Counted from the first letter of the stretch, positions 1 through 9,242 are shown. The stretch is 64,000 bases of DNA from Duganella flavida (GCF_009857445.1 NZ_WWCN01000010.1:1-64000); one strand, 5' to 3'. Translations and numbers: made by a program. The notes: generated from the sequence alone by a model not told the origin.

Positions 1-861
1 CTGGCGGCGGCCGTGTGTGCGGCCGGTATGCTGTACCACGGCCTGCGGCCGCTGCGGGTACTGGCTGCCCACGCGGCGCGCGTCACACCGGGCGCCTCCG
101 GCCAGCGCTTGGACGCCGGCGCCGCACCGTCCGAATTGCAGCCACTGGTCGATGCGCTCAACGCCATGCTGGCGCGCCTGCAGCAGAGCTACGCCCGCCT
201 GTCGGGCTTCTCGGCCGATCTGGCGCACGAGTTCCGCACCCCGGTCACCAACCTGCTGGGGCAGAGCCAGGTCATGCTGGCGCAGCCGCGCAGCGGGGGC
301 GAGTATGAGCAACTGCTGGTGTCTAACATCGAGGAACTGGAACGGTTGGCGCGCATGATCGAAAGCATGCTGTTCCTGGCGCGCGCCGGCCAGGACGATG
401 TGCTGCTGACGCGCCAGCCGCTGGTGGCGCTGGACGAACTGCGCAAGGTGGCCGAACTGTACGAGAGCATGGCCGAGGAGCATGGCCTGCGGCTGGCCTG
501 CAGCGGTGACGGCGCGCTGCTGGCCGACCCGGCGCTGCTGCGGCGCGCGCTGTCCAACCTGCTGTCCAACGCCGTGCGCCATGCGCAACCGGGCAGTACC
601 ATCGAGCTGCACGCTGCACCCCTGGCACAGGGCGTGGCCCTCAGCGTCAGCAACTGCGGCGCGCCCATCGCAGCCGAGCACGCGCCGCACCTGTTCGAGC
701 GCTTTTACCGTGCCGACCCGGCGCGCAGTGCGGACGGCGGTTCGACCGGGCTGGGCCTGGCCATCGTCAGTGCCATCATGGACCTGCATGGCGGCACGGC
801 CACGCTGCACACTGTGGGTGCCATCGCGCGCTTCACGCTGGTTTTCAGCGCTGCTCGCTAG
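1..861 (+). CDS. Sensor histidine kinase, CusS/CopS-like (5' end outside window)
   Basis: C-terminal part of a membrane sensor kinase; frame 1 is open from the first base, so the N-terminus lies upstream. It begins with the end of a membrane helix, then a HAMP-like linker, then a HisKA domain whose phosphoacceptor His is in LAHEFRTP (codon 226-228), followed by an N-box (NLLSNAVRHA) and G-box (STGLGLAI) of a HATPase domain. The sequence FSADLAHEFRTPVTNLL is typical of the heavy-metal (CusS/CopS/IrlS) group, so copper or silver sensing is the family expectation; the periplasmic sensor and the response regulator are not visible, so the ligand is inferred only. The gene ends in TAG and is followed by a short non-coding gap. 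Confidence 0.85.
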   Translation: MAAAVCAAGMLYHGLRPLRVLAAHAARVTPGASGQRLDAGAAPSELQPLVDALNAMLARLQQSYARLSGFSADLAHEFRTPVTNLLGQSQVMLAQPRSGGEYEQLLVSNIEELERLARMIESMLFLARAGQDDVLLTRQPLVALDELRKVAELYESMAEEHGLRLACSGDGALLADPALLRRALSNLLSNAVRHAQPGSTIELHAAPLAQGVALSVSNCGAPIAAEHAPHLFERFYRADPARSADGGSTGLGLAIVSAIMDLHGGTATLHTVGAIARFTLVFSAAR

Positions 862-884
862 CGCACGGCTCAACACCAGGAAGC

Positions 885-908
885 GCGGGAATGTGGCCGC
901 CCTTTTTT
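885..908 (+). terminator. Possible weak intrinsic terminator
   Basis: A short GC-rich dyad (GCGG at 885-888, CCGC at 897-900) is followed by CC and a run of six T. The stem is only 4 bp, so this is a weak call; its place 24 bases after the kinase stop codon supports it. Confidence 0.3.
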
Positions 909-1011
909 GCGTTTGGACTGTTCAACGCCGCCGCGTCGCCTGATGGAATGTTATCGGTTGAGCATTTCTTTCATGTATCATCATTGCAAGATTCAGACAT
1001 GAAAGGTGTGC

Positions 1012-2517
1012 ATGCTATCCAAACTCTCTGCGGCCTTCCGCTACTTCAATAGTGCGGTGCCATTCCGCCTGATCCCTGCGCTGATTACCACCGCCGTGCT
1101 GTTTGTGCTGCTGGCGCTGCCTTGTCCGACGGGATTGGAACCCAAGGCGTGGGCGCTGGTGGCGATTTTCCTGACCACCATCGTTGCCATCATCCTCAAG
1201 GTGATGCCGATCGGCGTGATGGCCTTGATGGCCATCGTCATTGTGGCGCTGTCACAGGTGACGTCGACTTCCTCCAAGGGCGCCATCGCGGATGCGCTGA
1301 GCAGCTTCTCCAGCCCGCTCATCTGGCTGATCGTGGTGGCGGTGCTGATCTCGCGCGGCCTCAAGAAGACCGGCCTCGGCAGCCGCATCGGCCTGATCTT
1401 TATCGCCATGCTGGGCAAGCGCACCATCGGCATCGGCTACGGCCTGACGGTGTGCGAGCTGGTGCTGGCGCCGTTCACGCCGAGTAACACGGCGCGCGGC
1501 GGCGGCATCGTCCACCCAATCATGAAGTCGATCGCCAACGCCTTTGATTCCGACCCGGCCAAGGGCACGGAAGGCAAGGTCGGCACTTATCTGGCGCTGG
1601 TCAACTATCACGCCAATCCGATTACCTCGGCGATGTTCCTGACCGCTACCGCGCCCAACCCGTTGGTGGTGGACTTCGTTGCCAAGGCCAGCAATCAGAG
1701 CTTCCACCTGAGCTGGACCACCTGGGCGCTGTGCATGCTGCTGCCCGGCCTGGCCTGCTTGCTGCTGATGCCGCTGGTGATTTACCTGCTGTCGCCGCCA
1801 CAGCTGAAAAACACGCCGGACGCGGTGCAATTTGCACGCGGCGAGTTGGAGCGCATGGGCGCACTGGCGCCGAAAGAAAAAGTCATGCTCGGCACGTTCG
1901 GCCTGCTGCTGGTGTTGTGGGCCAATCTGCCGGCCATGGTCTTTGGCCCGGCGTGGACGCTGGATCCGACGGTGGTGGCCTTCCTCGGCCTGTTCGTGCT
2001 GATCATCACCGGCACGCTGGACTGGGACGACGTGCTGTCCGAGAAGAGCGCATGGGACACGCTGATCTGGTTCGGCGCGCTGGTCATGCTGGCCGAGCAG
2101 TTGAACAAGCTGGGCGTGATCAGCTGGGCCGCGCTGGCGATGAAGGATGCCATCGTCGCCAGCGGCATGGGCTGGCTGCCTGTGGCCACCGTGCTGCTGT
2201 TGGCCTTCGTGTTCTCGCACTACCTGTTTGCCAGCACCACAGCGCACATCAGCGCCATGCTGTTTGCCTTCCTGTCGGTGGGCGCGCAGTTGCTGCCGCC
2301 GGACTATCTGGTGCCGTTCCTGCTGCTGATGACAGCCGGCTCCGCCATCATGATGACCTTGACCCACTACGCCACCGGCACCTCGCCGATCATCTTTGGC
2401 AGTGGCTACGTCACCATGGGCAATTGGTGGCGCGTCGGTTTCGTGATGTGCGTGCTGGAGCTGCTGGTGTTTGCCGTGGTGGGCGGCGCGTGGTGGAAAG
2501 TGCTGGGGTACTGGTAA
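1012..2517 (+). CDS. DASS-family sodium:anion (di/tricarboxylate) symporter
   Basis: Inner-membrane transporter of the divalent anion:Na+ symporter (DASS/SLC13) family, about 500 residues with some 12 hydrophobic segments. The two family signature loops are present: SNTARGGG in the first half and STTAHIS in the second, the pair of substrate/sodium-binding hairpin motifs. Substrates of the bacterial CitT/TtdT-like branch are citrate, tartrate, 2-oxoglutarate or malate exchangers; which one cannot be read from sequence. ATG at 1012 is preferred over the GTG two codons upstream because GAAAGG (1001-1006) then sits at normal spacing. A CPBP protease follows after 4 bases, suggesting co-transcription. 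Confidence 0.88.
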   Translation: MLSKLSAAFRYFNSAVPFRLIPALITTAVLFVLLALPCPTGLEPKAWALVAIFLTTIVAIILKVMPIGVMALMAIVIVALSQVTSTSSKGAIADALSSFSSPLIWLIVVAVLISRGLKKTGLGSRIGLIFIAMLGKRTIGIGYGLTVCELVLAPFTPSNTARGGGIVHPIMKSIANAFDSDPAKGTEGKVGTYLALVNYHANPITSAMFLTATAPNPLVVDFVAKASNQSFHLSWTTWALCMLLPGLACLLLMPLVIYLLSPPQLKNTPDAVQFARGELERMGALAPKEKVMLGTFGLLLVLWANLPAMVFGPAWTLDPTVVAFLGLFVLIITGTLDWDDVLSEKSAWDTLIWFGALVMLAEQLNKLGVISWAALAMKDAIVASGMGWLPVATVLLLAFVFSHYLFASTTAHISAMLFAFLSVGAQLLPPDYLVPFLLLMTAGSAIMMTLTHYATGTSPIIFGSGYVTMGNWWRVGFVMCVLELLVFAVVGGAWWKVLGYW

Positions 2518-2521
2518 GCCG

Positions 2522-3298
2522 ATGAAGCAACTTCATATTACGTTGCCGCTGGCCTTGCTGGCGCTGTTAGTTTGGCTCGGCTTGACGCTGGGTGTGGGTC
2601 GCCTGCTATCGGGCGGCCGCCAGCAGGCGCTGGCCGAGTCGGTCGCAGGCGGCGTCGGCCTGGCGTGGTTGCTGGCCGCCTTGTTTGCGCTGCTGGTGGC
2701 GCTGGCCTCGCGCGAGCGCCGCGCCATCGGCCTGGGTGCGCCGTCACCGTTGAAATCGCTGTGGCTGATCTGGCCGCCGCTGCTGTACTCGCTGCTGATG
2801 TTGCTGGTGGCATGGGCGGGCGGCTGGCCGGCGCCGAAGGCGCTGCTGATCGTGGCGTGCAACGCGGCGCTGGTGGCGGTGTCGGAAGAACTGATGTTCC
2901 GCGCCGTTCTGCTACAAGGTCTGTTGCAGCGGTTTGGCATCTGGCCTGCGGTGTTATTGTCGTCGGCGCTGTTTGGCGTGGTGCACACGGTCAATGGCTT
3001 GGCCACCGGCGACTTCAACGGCGCACTGTGGCAATCGGCAGCGGCTTTCTTGCAGGGCATCGGCTATGCGGCGATCCGTCTGCGTATGCGTTCGGTCTGG
3101 CCGATGACCGTGGTGCACGGCCTGTGGGACTTTGCGCTGGTGTCGTCGATGCTGGGCGCAGCGCCGGGCGACGATGGTTCGGTGCTGCCGTACGCGGCAC
3201 TGCTGGCGGTGTTGCCGCTGTGCTTGTACGGCGTGTTCCTGCTGCGCGCCAGCCAGCGCGCCTTACTGCGCCAGGATGCCGACCAGCTGCACCAGTAA
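2522..3298 (+). CDS. CPBP family intramembrane glutamic endopeptidase
   Basis: Polytopic membrane protein of about 258 residues with the three CAAX-protease/bacteriocin-processing (CPBP, Abi) motifs: EELMFR (EExxxR), FGVVH (FxxxH) and a later HGLWDF. These form the intramembrane active site in the Rce1-like family. Bacterial members process membrane-anchored peptides or give bacteriocin self-immunity; no peptide substrate gene is visible here. The ATG at 2522 lies 4 bases after the transporter stop, so the two are probably translated from one message. The 3' end overlaps the convergent antiporter gene by 36 bases. Confidence 0.85.
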   Translation: MKQLHITLPLALLALLVWLGLTLGVGRLLSGGRQQALAESVAGGVGLAWLLAALFALLVALASRERRAIGLGAPSPLKSLWLIWPPLLYSLLMLLVAWAGGWPAPKALLIVACNAALVAVSEELMFRAVLLQGLLQRFGIWPAVLLSSALFGVVHTVNGLATGDFNGALWQSAAAFLQGIGYAAIRLRMRSVWPMTVVHGLWDFALVSSMLGAAPGDDGSVLPYAALLAVLPLCLYGVFLLRASQRALLRQDADQLHQ

Positions 3299-4852
3299 AA
3301 TCTTCAGCACCGTCATGGATGGGAAGATCATGGCGTAGCCGACGTCCGGCCGGTCGGTCGGTGCGATGCGGTTGGCAAACGCCAGGATGGCCGGGTTGCC
3401 GGTGGCGCCGGCCACGATCCCGGCTACGCTATCGAACGGCAGGCGGAACACCAGCAGTGCCACCAGCATGGTGACGATCACCATCACCGAGACGATGGCG
3501 CTGCCCAGCAGCAGATACAGCATGCCGTTTTCCGCGAAGGTGGCGGCAAACGTGGCGCCGGACGAAATGCCCACCACGGCGAGGAACAAGGTCAGGCCGA
3601 AATTGCGCAGCACCAGGTTGGCCGAAATCGGCATCGCCCACTGGAACATGCCGGTGCGGCGCTGGCGGCCCAGCAGCAGCGCCACCAGCAGCAGGCCGGC
3701 AAAGCCCAGCGACAAATGGCCGAGCAGCGGCAGCGGCCAATGAATGGCGCCAAACGCCAAGCCCAGCGTGACGCCGACGCCGATGCTGAGGTAGCTGATT
3801 TCGCCGGTGCTCTTGATCGAATCACCAAACAGCTTGCGCAGCGCCGGGAAGCTGGCGCGCGGCGCCAGCACGCCGATACGGTCGCCAAACTCCAGCGTGC
3901 GGTGCGGCGTCAGGTGCAGGTCGGCATCGTTGCGGCGCAGGTGCAGAATGCGCGCTTGCAGCTCGTCGGGAATCTGCAGCTGCGACAATTGCAGGCCGGC
4001 CACAGCCGCGCTGGAAATGAAGAAGCGTTCGTAGTCGAGGTCTTTGCGGTCGTGCAGGATGCGGCCGGGATGGGCCGGCCCGAAGCGCGTCGCCACGTCA
4101 TGCAGCACACTGCTGTCGTTGCCGGCGATGAGCAGCACGTCGTCGCGTTCGAGCCGCATGCTGTTTTCTGCCACCAGATTGTGGTGGCCGCGGCGGATGG
4201 CCACGATGGAAATCCCGGCCGGCAGATTGCGCGCAGCTTCAGTCAGTGTCATGCCGATCACGTAAAACTCGGTGACCTCAATTTCCTCCATATGCAGCGA
4301 GGCTGGCGTTGCGCTCGATAGCGTGGGCTTGCGCCACGCGTTGTACAGGCCCAGCAGTAGAATCGGCACTGCCACGCCGATTGGATAAGCCATCGAATAG
4401 CCAGTGGCCGGCGCCGTGCCAAACACCGCCAGCGCCGCTTGCAGCGCGGCCGTGCTGGTGCCGGCGCCGGCAAACGCGCCCAGCGCGTGCGGCAGGTCGA
4501 TGGCCGGCAGCCAGTGCGAACTGGCCAGCGTTAGCGCTAGCGCCGCGCCGACGGCGATCAGCGCCGCCAGATTGGCCTTCATGCCATCGGCGGTGGTCAG
4601 GCCTCGGAAGAATTGCGCGCCGTAAGCGATACCGACGCCGTACAGAAATAGCAGCAGCCCCAGGTTGCCGATCAGGCCAGGCAGCACTAGCTTGGGCGCC
4701 GCAGCACCGACCGCCAAGCCGACGAACAGCACCGCGCCCGAACCAAGCGACAAACCTTTGATGCTGACCGCGCCCAGCAGGTAGCCGATGGCGATGGTGA
4801 GGAACAATGCCAGCAGCGGCTGGCTGGTGAGAAATGCGCTAATAGTCGTCAT
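3263..4852 (-). CDS. AspT/YidE/YbjL-type antiporter with two RCK_C domains
   Basis: 529-residue membrane protein with the symmetric layout of the aspartate:alanine exchanger (AAE) family: an N-terminal membrane half (about residues 1-180), a soluble central part with two TrkA-C/RCK_C-like modules (about 190-340), and a second membrane half. Both halves carry the repeated motif region around GAGTSTAALQAAL and GATGNPAILAF, as expected for the AspT/YidE/YbjL duplication domain. AspT exchanges aspartate for alanine; YidE/YbjL homologues are of unknown substrate. Divergent from the D-lactate dehydrogenase gene across an AT-rich spacer. Its last 36 bases overlap the convergent CPBP gene. Confidence 0.85.
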   Translation of the reverse strand: MTTISAFLTSQPLLALFLTIAIGYLLGAVSIKGLSLGSGAVLFVGLAVGAAAPKLVLPGLIGNLGLLLFLYGVGIAYGAQFFRGLTTADGMKANLAALIAVGAALALTLASSHWLPAIDLPHALGAFAGAGTSTAALQAALAVFGTAPATGYSMAYPIGVAVPILLLGLYNAWRKPTLSSATPASLHMEEIEVTEFYVIGMTLTEAARNLPAGISIVAIRRGHHNLVAENSMRLERDDVLLIAGNDSSVLHDVATRFGPAHPGRILHDRKDLDYERFFISSAAVAGLQLSQLQIPDELQARILHLRRNDADLHLTPHRTLEFGDRIGVLAPRASFPALRKLFGDSIKSTGEISYLSIGVGVTLGLAFGAIHWPLPLLGHLSLGFAGLLLVALLLGRQRRTGMFQWAMPISANLVLRNFGLTLFLAVVGISSGATFAATFAENGMLYLLLGSAIVSVMVIVTMLVALLVFRLPFDSVAGIVAGATGNPAILAFANRIAPTDRPDVGYAMIFPSMTVLKILLVQLVGILAQ

Positions 4853-4879
4853 TGTCTAAAACTTTCATTTTGAATATTT

Positions 4880-4905
4880 TTAGAATACTATTGCTTAGAT
4901 TCTAA
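4880..4905. promoter_or_regulatory. Inverted repeat in divergent AspT-type / ldhA promoter region
   Basis: TTAGAAT (4880-4886) and ATTCTAA (4899-4905) are perfect 7-bp inverted arms separated by 12 bases, inside the only AT-rich stretch nearby (4853-4912), between two divergently transcribed genes. The position suggests an operator for a dimeric regulator or overlapping divergent promoters; the cognate protein is not known. Confidence 0.45.
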
Positions 4906-4927
4906 TTCATTTATGAAAGAGGTCGGC

Positions 4928-5923
4928 ATGAAAACTGCGGTATTTAGTGCACGCCGGTATGACAAAACCATGCTGACCAGGGCCAACGCCACAGCAGGTC
5001 ACGAGCTGCGATTCATGGAAGACCGCCTGACCGCCGCCAGTGCGCCGCTGGCGGCCGGCTGCGAGGCCGTATGCGTGTTCGTCAACGACGCGGTGGATGC
5101 CGAGGTGCTGGCGATCCTGGCGCAGCAAGGCACGCGGCTGGTGGCGACCCGTTCCACCGGCTACAACCAGATCGACGCCGCAGCAGCCGAGCGCCACGGT
5201 ATCGCCGTGGTGCGCGTGACCGACTACTCGCCGTACTCGGTGGCCGAGTTTGCCGTTGGCCTGCTGCTGGCGGTCAACCGCAAGATCGCCCGCGCCAGTT
5301 CGCGCACACGCGAAGGCAATTTCGACCTCGATGGCCTGATGGGCTTTGACCTGCACGGCAAGACCGTGGGCGTGATCGGCACCGGCAAGATCGGCACCAT
5401 CTTCGCGCGCATCATGAGCGGCTTTGGTTGCACCGTGCTGGGCTACGACCGCTATCCGTCGGCCGCGTTCGAGACGCTCGGTGGACGCTACGTGTCGGTT
5501 GATGAACTGCTGGCCAGCAGCGACGTGGTCTCACTGCATTGCCCGCTGACCGAGGAAACCCGCCACATCGTTAATGCGGAATCGCTGGCGCGCGCCAAGC
5601 GTGGCAGCGTGCTGGTCAACACCAGCCGTGGTGGCCTGGTCGATACCGAAGCGGCCACCGAGGCGCTCAAGACCGGCCAGTTGGGCGGCCTGGCAATCGA
5701 CGTCTACGAGCAGGAAGCCAGCCTGTTCTTCCAGGATTTGTCGTCCACCATTATTTGCGATGACGTGATCCAGCGGCTGGTGTCGTTCCCGAACGTGATC
5801 GTCACCGGCCACCAGGCCTTCTTCACGGAAGAGGCAATCGGCCAGATCATGCAGACCACCATCGACAGCATCAGCGCCTTCGAGCGCGGCGAGGAGTTGG
5901 TAAATCGTATTCCCAAATCGTAA
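4928..5923 (+). CDS. ldhA: D-lactate dehydrogenase (2-hydroxyacid dehydrogenase)
   Basis: NAD-dependent reduction of pyruvate to D-lactate in the cytoplasm, the fermentative LdhA type. The product of about 331 residues has the Rossmann motif GVIGTGKIG and the catalytic Arg-Glu-His set seen as NTSRGGLVDT, DVYEQE and VTGHQAFFT. The C-terminal segment with DLSSTIICDDVIQRL is typical of LdhA rather than of glyoxylate or phosphoglycerate dehydrogenases. ATG at 4928 is chosen over 4913 because AGAGG (4917-4921) gives proper ribosome-binding spacing only for the second ATG. Divergent from the AspT-type antiporter. Confidence 0.88.
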   Translation: MKTAVFSARRYDKTMLTRANATAGHELRFMEDRLTAASAPLAAGCEAVCVFVNDAVDAEVLAILAQQGTRLVATRSTGYNQIDAAAAERHGIAVVRVTDYSPYSVAEFAVGLLLAVNRKIARASSRTREGNFDLDGLMGFDLHGKTVGVIGTGKIGTIFARIMSGFGCTVLGYDRYPSAAFETLGGRYVSVDELLASSDVVSLHCPLTEETRHIVNAESLARAKRGSVLVNTSRGGLVDTEAATEALKTGQLGGLAIDVYEQEASLFFQDLSSTIICDDVIQRLVSFPNVIVTGHQAFFTEEAIGQIMQTTIDSISAFERGEELVNRIPKS

Positions 5924-5932
5924 GGAGCCGTC

Positions 5933-6123
5933 ATGAACAAGATCGTCGCAGCATTGACCTGTGTCCTGCTGGCCGGCAGCGCCTGGACAGCCGCTATCAG
6001 GCCAAAGTCACGGCTGGCCACTACAAGGTCAGCGTCTATCTGATGCGCAACGCAGCCCGCCGCAACCAGACCGCCAGCTATGTCCTGGAAGCCAGCATCG
6101 GCACGCCGGGCGCTGCTACTTAA
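5933..6123 (+). pseudogene. Remnant of a small secreted protein (PliG-like / 'DNA breaking-rejoining protein' family)
   Basis: An ATG at 5933 behind AGGAG opens a signal-peptide-like sequence (MNKIVAALTCVLLAGSAWT), but the frame stops at 6043 after 36 codons. In the +1-shifted frame, sequence ending at TAA 6121-6123 reads GHYKVSVYLMRNAARRNQ and onward, which matches the C-terminus of intact ~130-residue exported proteins related to g-type lysozyme inhibitors (commonly labelled DNA breaking-rejoining protein). The middle of the protein, roughly 70 residues, is missing, so a deletion plus frame change near 5985 has destroyed the gene. Family assignment is from memory of those C-termini. Confidence 0.6.
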
Positions 6124-6138
6124 ATTGCCGGAGGCGCG

Positions 6139-7701
6139 ATGCCCACGCAAGACCAATCCATCATCGGCCAGCGGCTGCAACCGCTAGGCAGCAAGAAGCG
6201 GCCCGTGCTGGCATGGATGAGCATCGGCTTTGCGGTGCTGTGCGCGCTGATGATTTTGGCCGCCGCCTGGATCGTGTTTTCTTCGCATGAAGTGCGCATG
6301 CGGGAAGCCCGCTTGACCACGCAGAACATGGCGCGCATGCTGGCCGCGCAGGCCACCATGGAAATCAAGATCGCTGATGTGCTGCTGGAAAATATCGTTG
6401 AACGAGTCCGGCATGAGGGCAGCGGCGAGGCGGCGCGCGAGCGCTTGCGCGCGCACCTGGAGCAACTGGCCAAGGGCAGCGATGGCATCAGCGGGCTGTT
6501 CGTGTTGGATCAGGATGGAGCCTGGGTGGCAAGCTCGCTCGGTGCGTCGGCCAGCGGCAATAATGGCGAGCGCGATTACTTCAGCTTCCACAAGGAGCAC
6601 AAGCAGTCCACCGTCCACATAGGCGCGCCGCTGCTGAGCAAGTCTACCGGGCATTGGGTGATCCCGGTGTCGCGCCGCATCGAACTTGCCGATGGCACGT
6701 TTGCCGGCGTCGCGCTGGTGGCGCTGCAGCTCGATTCGTTCGAGCGTGCCTACGACAGTCTCAATCTCAGCGAGGCCGGAACCGCCTTCTTTGCGCTCAA
6801 CGATGGCACGTTGATGTACCGCCGTCCGTTCGATGCGGGCGTGATCGGCATGAACGTATCGTCCGGCGATGTACTGACCGCCTACCGCGAAAAAGGCCCG
6901 ACCGGCACCGGCTTCATGACTGCCAAGGTCGATGGCCTTGAACGGCTGTACAGCTACCGCCATCTTGATCAATACCCGCTGATCGTTGCGGCCGGCCTGT
7001 CGCACGAGGATATTTTCGCCGACTGGGATTGGCTGGCGGCGGAAATCCTCGGCGCCACCTTTGGTGCGGTGGCGGCGCTGGCGTGGCTGTTCCGCAAGCT
7101 GATGCTGCAGATCGCGCTGCGCGAGCAGATTGAAATCGCGCTGCGCAGCACCGGCGCCGAACTGGAAAAAGCCAACGCCGGCCTGCAAGCGATGGCCATG
7201 AAAGACGGCCTGACCGGGCTGGCCAACCGCCGCGCATTTGACGAGGCATTGGATCACGAAACGCGGCGCGCGCAGCGCGACCACAAGCTGGTGTCGCTGA
7301 TCATGCTCGATGTCGACTTCTTCAAAAAATTCAATGACAACTACGGCCATCAAGCTGGCGATGAATGCCTGCGCGCGATTGCCGGTGCGATTGCCGCCAA
7401 CGTCGGACGTTCGGAGGATCTGGCGGCGCGTTACGGCGGCGAGGAATTCGCCGTTCTCATGCCGGGCGCCGACATCGAGGGCGCTTTGCACGTGGCTGAA
7501 GCCATCCGCCAGGGCGTGACGGCGCTGAATATTAGCCACGCCGCCAGCGCCACCGGTACGGTCACCATCAGCCTGGGCGTGGCCACCATCGCCCCCGGCC
7601 AGGACCACAGCGCCGACCAGCAAATTCTTATCCAGCAAGCGGACGCCTTGCTGTACCAGTCGAAAAGCAACGGCCGCAATCGCGTCACCGGCCCAACGTG
7701 A
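6139..7701 (+). CDS. dCache-GGDEF membrane diguanylate cyclase
   Basis: 520-residue protein: membrane helix near residues 25-48, a periplasmic dCache-type sensor (about 50-295), a second helix (about 300-320), and a GGDEF domain to the end. The active site is GGEEF (RYGGEEFAVL), and RSED five residues before it is an intact RxxD product-inhibition site, so it should make cyclic di-GMP from two GTP and be feedback-controlled. The periplasmic domain should sense a small molecule; the ligand is unknown. GGAGG at 6129-6133 supports the ATG at 6139. The META lipoprotein follows 11 bases downstream. Confidence 0.9.
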   Translation: MPTQDQSIIGQRLQPLGSKKRPVLAWMSIGFAVLCALMILAAAWIVFSSHEVRMREARLTTQNMARMLAAQATMEIKIADVLLENIVERVRHEGSGEAARERLRAHLEQLAKGSDGISGLFVLDQDGAWVASSLGASASGNNGERDYFSFHKEHKQSTVHIGAPLLSKSTGHWVIPVSRRIELADGTFAGVALVALQLDSFERAYDSLNLSEAGTAFFALNDGTLMYRRPFDAGVIGMNVSSGDVLTAYREKGPTGTGFMTAKVDGLERLYSYRHLDQYPLIVAAGLSHEDIFADWDWLAAEILGATFGAVAALAWLFRKLMLQIALREQIEIALRSTGAELEKANAGLQAMAMKDGLTGLANRRAFDEALDHETRRAQRDHKLVSLIMLDVDFFKKFNDNYGHQAGDECLRAIAGAIAANVGRSEDLAARYGGEEFAVLMPGADIEGALHVAEAIRQGVTALNISHAASATGTVTISLGVATIAPGQDHSADQQILIQQADALLYQSKSNGRNRVTGPT

Positions 7702-7712
7702 ATGGAGGGAGT

Positions 7713-8156
7713 ATGCAAGCAGTGTTTCGTCGCATGTTGTTACTTGGCCTGATTTCCTTGAGCGCTTGTACTGTGCCGCAGAAACCGGCAGCTACCGGTC
7801 TGAATGGCACCAGCTGGACGCTGGTGGCCTATCGTCCCGCCGGTGCAGGTGAAATACGCCCTGAACGGGCCGACCAGTACCAATTGCAGTTCCAGGCCGA
7901 CGGCCGGCTGGCGGCGCAAATCGATTGCAATCGTGGCAGTGGCAACTGGCAGACCACGCCTGCCGATGCGCCGCAGGGCGGGCTGCGTCTCGGGCCGCTG
8001 GGATTGACGCGCATGATGTGTCCCCCAGGTCCGCTGAGTGCACGTCTGCCTGCCGACCTCGATGCCATCGAGTCGTTCCGGCTGACGAATGGGCAGCTGC
8101 AACTGGACCTGGCTGGCAATACCGGCAGCTATCTCTGGCAACGCGCACAACCTTAA
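7713..8156 (+). CDS. META-domain lipoprotein
   Basis: 147-residue predicted lipoprotein: short signal sequence ending in the lipobox LSAC, then a single META/HslJ-like domain, recognisable from GTSWTLVAY at its start, the DCNRGSGNW turn, and TRMMCPPG near the middle. HslJ in E. coli is a heat-inducible outer-membrane protein linked with novobiocin resistance; the molecular role of the family is not settled. GGAGGG at 7704-7709 fixes the ATG at 7713. Placed close behind the dCache-GGDEF gene, possibly co-transcribed. Confidence 0.75.
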   Translation: MQAVFRRMLLLGLISLSACTVPQKPAATGLNGTSWTLVAYRPAGAGEIRPERADQYQLQFQADGRLAAQIDCNRGSGNWQTTPADAPQGGLRLGPLGLTRMMCPPGPLSARLPADLDAIESFRLTNGQLQLDLAGNTGSYLWQRAQP

Positions 8157-8201
8157 TCCTGTCGCGCGCGTCCACCGCATCACATTCCGTTAGGAGCAGC
8201 G

Positions 8202-9242
8202 ATGGCTTTACCAGGTACTGTAAAGATTGATCTGGCCCTTCAGGGCGGCGGCGCGCATGGCGCGTTCACATGGGGCGTGCTGGACCGCTTGCTGGAAGAG
8301 GAGTGGCTGGATATTGATGGCATTTCCGGCACCTCGGCCGGTGCCATGAATGCGGCGGTGCTGGCTTGCGGCTATGCTGCCGATGGCGCTCCCGGCGCGC
8401 GGGTGGCGCTGGAACGATTTTGGCGGCAGGTGTCGGCGGCGGCGTCGCTCAGTCCTTTCCGGCGCGGGCCTTGGGACGTGCTGCTGGGGCGCTGGACGCT
8501 GGACCAGTCGCCGCTGTTCCTGGCCTTCGATCTGGCGGCGCGTGTGTTCTCACCCTACGATTTCCAGAGTGGCCAGTCGAACCCGCTGCGTAACATCCTG
8601 AGCCAGCAGATCAATTTTGAAGCGCTGCGCAAATCACCGATCCGCCTGTTCATCACTGCCACCAATGTGCGCACCGGGCTGGCGCGTATCTTCCGCAACG
8701 AAGACTTATCGGCGGATGCGCTACTGGCCTCGGCCTGCCTGCCGACCATGTACAAGGCGGTGAGGATCGACGGCGAAGATTATTGGGACGGCGGCTATAC
8801 CGGCAACCCGACCGTGACGCCGCTGGTGCGCGAATGCGAATCGCACGACACCATCCTGGTGCAGATTAATCCGGTGGAACGGACTGGCACGCCACGCAGC
8901 GCCCGCGAAATTCTCAACCGCCTCAATGAAATCTCCTTCAATTCGCCGCTGCTGAAAGAGTTGCGGATGATCGCCTTGCTGCGCCAGAGCCTGAGCGCCG
9001 ACGCTGGCGAGAACCGCGCCGACCTGGAAACCTACCGCTGGGCGCAAATGCGCATCCACCGCATCACCAGCACTCGCATGACGGAGCTGGGTTCGTCCTC
9101 CAAGCTGAACGCGGAGTGGGCCTTCCTGACCTTGCTGCGCGATGAAGGCCGCGCCGCTGCCAGCCTGTTCCTGGAGCAGCACGGCGCTGACATTGGCCAG
9201 CGTTCATCGTTCGACCTCAATCAACTATTGGAGGCATGGTAA
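8202..9242 (+). CDS. Patatin-like phospholipase
   Basis: Cytosolic-type 346-residue lipid acyl hydrolase. All patatin landmarks are present: oxyanion loop GGGAHG near the N-terminus, nucleophile elbow GTSAG with Ser45, and DGG with Asp196, forming the Ser-Asp dyad. There is no signal peptide or outer-membrane barrel, so it is more like cellular RssA/YchK-type or PhaZ-neighbour patatins than secreted ExoU/PlpD. TAGGAG supports the ATG at 8202. The stop overlaps the next gene's start as TAATG, so it is translationally linked to the GntP permease. Confidence 0.88.
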   Translation: MALPGTVKIDLALQGGGAHGAFTWGVLDRLLEEEWLDIDGISGTSAGAMNAAVLACGYAADGAPGARVALERFWRQVSAAASLSPFRRGPWDVLLGRWTLDQSPLFLAFDLAARVFSPYDFQSGQSNPLRNILSQQINFEALRKSPIRLFITATNVRTGLARIFRNEDLSADALLASACLPTMYKAVRIDGEDYWDGGYTGNPTVTPLVRECESHDTILVQINPVERTGTPRSAREILNRLNEISFNSPLLKELRMIALLRQSLSADAGENRADLETYRWAQMRIHRITSTRMTELGSSSKLNAEWAFLTLLRDEGRAAASLFLEQHGADIGQRSSFDLNQLLEAW

